Assembly: GCF_000003815.2 (NCBI RefSeq) | Contig: NC_049997.1 | Location: 2,158,484 to 2,222,483 of the forward strand | Direction of reading: 5' to 3' | DNA length: 64,000 nt | Source: Branchiostoma floridae | Lineage: Eukaryota > Chordata > Leptocardii > Amphioxiformes > Branchiostomatidae | Part shown: positions 60,501 through 63,500 of the stretch, piece after piece | Numbering within the stretch: the stretch's first letter is position 1 | Layout of the letters: each line of letters starts with the position of its first letter | Made by a program: the position numbers and the translations under genes | The notes under the pieces: generated by a model | Told to the model about the DNA's origin: nothing | Databases searched by the model: none | Seen by the model: the letters and a program-made list of their open reading frames with translations, nothing else

Positions 60501-63500
60501 TCTTTCGTTCTCCATGCCATGACCTTTCGGACGTTCACCCCACAGAGCCGACATCTGCACCTGCGTCTAGCCGGCAGGAAGAGTTAATTCAATTAATGGT
60601 TCAGCCAATCAGCGAAGAGGAAAGCGAAGGCTAATTAATATTCATAAGCGGGACCACACAATACGTTAACTTGAAGACTCAGGCCGTACAGACTTCTCGC
60701 CAGGATTTTTTCAAAGCGTCGGACAGGGGTCCGGGGGTCGCCGAATGTCCCTGGCGGGGTCCAGGGGCAGGGCCACTGTGGGGGGGGGGACCCAGGTGGG
60801 CGAAGCCCCCCCGAAGATCTTGCATTTTAGACTATTGAGAAGGCTTCTTTTATCAGTTTTTTTAGGGCCATATCTACGATAATCGTAGCAGTCACTTACT
60901 TCTCTTCAGCAGTTTGACTTTAAAATATTTCGGGTCAAAGCTTCAAAGACAACTAAAACCTCATAAACAACAAACTTTACTTAGCTCAACAGTATACAAA
61001 AATATTGTACGGGTTGCCATCCTTAGTTGAAGCGCTTATTTATAGCGCTAGTATCTTCGCTGCGCCGTTAGCCGCCGTGCGACTTTTGTTGACGGTCTGA
61101 TATCCCTACGTCGCCGCCTCGCTGATATTCCCACGGACATGTTTCAAGAAAAATACCCAGCAAAAAAACGCTGTTCTGCGTCAAATTCTATTCTATAAAA
61201 CATGTGGGATTCAGTGTTACAGTCTAAATATTTTGTAGAAGCACCGCTGTAGGAAAGGAGGTCCAAGCAATGTAAAACATCACGTAGCATGACGTTCGCT
61301 GTCAACTGGCACACAGCATATGACTGTTTGAAACTCTAAGTCTAATCAACAGCCGTGTTTGATTGATAGCCGGCGGTCCTTTGATGAAGTCGGCGAAAGG
61401 TGCGTTAGTTAGAAAATCTGCGTTTAGTTTTTATACGTAATTATAAGTTAGACAGTGGCGAGAATGATTATTTTCTCATCAATATTTCTCTTCAGAATTA
61501 TTTGAACTTAATTGTACATCTAAACAATTGGCTTACCTGTGCAATGTTTATATGAGTAATGATCAGTATACTGAAATCATGTGTAACGTATGGCTCCTAG
61601 TCAATAGATCAGCATTTTCTCTATAGTGACCACCTGTCTGTAGTGGCCACATTTCTATCACTGGACTGGAACTTGCGAAAACTGCTGTATTTTCTCCAGA
61701 GCAAATGTATGTGTTCCTAGTGCTGTTGTTGTTTGACATAAACTTTGAACATTTAAATTGTAAGTAACTTTAAACTGTCAGAGTTTCAGCCCAATAAAAC
61801 ACTCTCAGCGCCAGGGTATGAACAGACTGACCAGACAGACGAAAATAAATCCTCGAACAAGGTTCAATCGTATCTTCCGGGTCTGGCAGGAAGTTGTTAA
61901 ACTAAAATAAGAATAGGCTCGATGGCTGATTGCATACAAAGTAAAACAGTTTAACAGTTTTACAGCTTGAAGAAAACAAACGCTCCTACAGTACCTGCAC
62001 CTGCTTGATAATTATTAAATCGTATGCCCTACTTGAATAAAAAAAGTTCACTGCAATAATAAATGTACCCACATCACAAGGAGCTTATACTTTCTTAAAC
62101 TTACACCTAGTTATCGTACTGAAAATTGTTAATGACATTACATGAAGTCATTCAACAATTTTCAGTCATGATGAAAATTTTCTGAATGGAAGGTGTGATT
62201 ATTGTCATTTTCTGAAAAATAGAAGCAAGCTCTGTTTTTACCTGGAATCAATTCACAATACCAGTCCACTTTGGGGGATAATGTACTGTTAAGAGGATGT
62301 TCCATTTTTGCGCAGGGGTGATTTGGAACAGTCCAATGTTGCGTGGGAAGGGGTATGGCTGAAATATGCTGTATTTGCTCTTAAGCAAATGTCGGCCTTT
62401 CTAGTTAGTTTCTTACATTGATGTTTGTTTTTTCTTTTTTTCTACATTGCCTGCAATTTCTTATTCATTTGTGTTCTGCTTAATGTCTCGAAGAACAAAT
62501 TTAGTATGTGACGTTTCACTTAATTAAGAAAGCAACTGTAACATTTTATCAATCTTGTTTCGGGGGTTTTAGAGCATCGTATAAAGGACATGCTCTGTGG
62601 AAAAGAATGGAGGATGTTTGAGGAACGTTGCTACCAGAAGTTTTCCATACCGCTTGACTGGTGGGCTGCAGAGAACTACTGCCAAGTTCTGGGTGGTCAT
62701 CTGGCTGCCGTCAACACTCCACAGGAGAACGACTTTCTTCGACACAACATTGGAGATGGATGGATAGGGATGAAGCTTGGTGCTTCTTTGATCAAGAAGG
62801 AAAGACAGGTTTATTTAATCAAGCTTTTCTCGCCTGCTCTGGTTCCTTCTGAAAACTGAAGAAGAGATTCACATCAAACCTAAGTCATAGTAGGAATGAA
62901 CTAAAAGCTACATATATCTATTACCACGCCAAAGTCATTTCATTACGTAAGCCACAATCAATACTTCTATCTTTACTATATTGTATACACCATGCTGCGG
63001 CTAGTCTTCTGAATACAATATGTCTCGAGGTTTCATTTTAGTTTTTACACACATGACACATTGGTTACAGCTCTAACATGTTTCGCCTCTGAACCATGAG
63101 ATTGTGAGTTCGAATTCCGGCTATACGTTGTAGATTACCTGACATGCACGCAACTAGAAAATGCCCTCAGGACCAAACGTTAAAGTCATGGTCCATTGTT
63201 CCTTTTGCTGAAAGGAAAAAGCTGAGGAAAGTTCTCCCGGAACATTGCACCTGTTGATATTTCATGAATGAATGACCTTTATTGCACATTTTCGCTCAAA
63301 CAAGCTAAGTATTGGTCGTAGCGCTAGTAATAAGGTACAATTTTTATATAAGAAAATTATATCAAGAATATATATTGTACATATCTCTATTTCTCTTTTA
63401 GGGCCAGTCGAATAATGGCTCTTCGATGACACAAACCGATTTCAAATCCGGCTCACTTCCCTTATTATTGCTTCCTTTCTCCAGAAAATTGCCAACTTCA

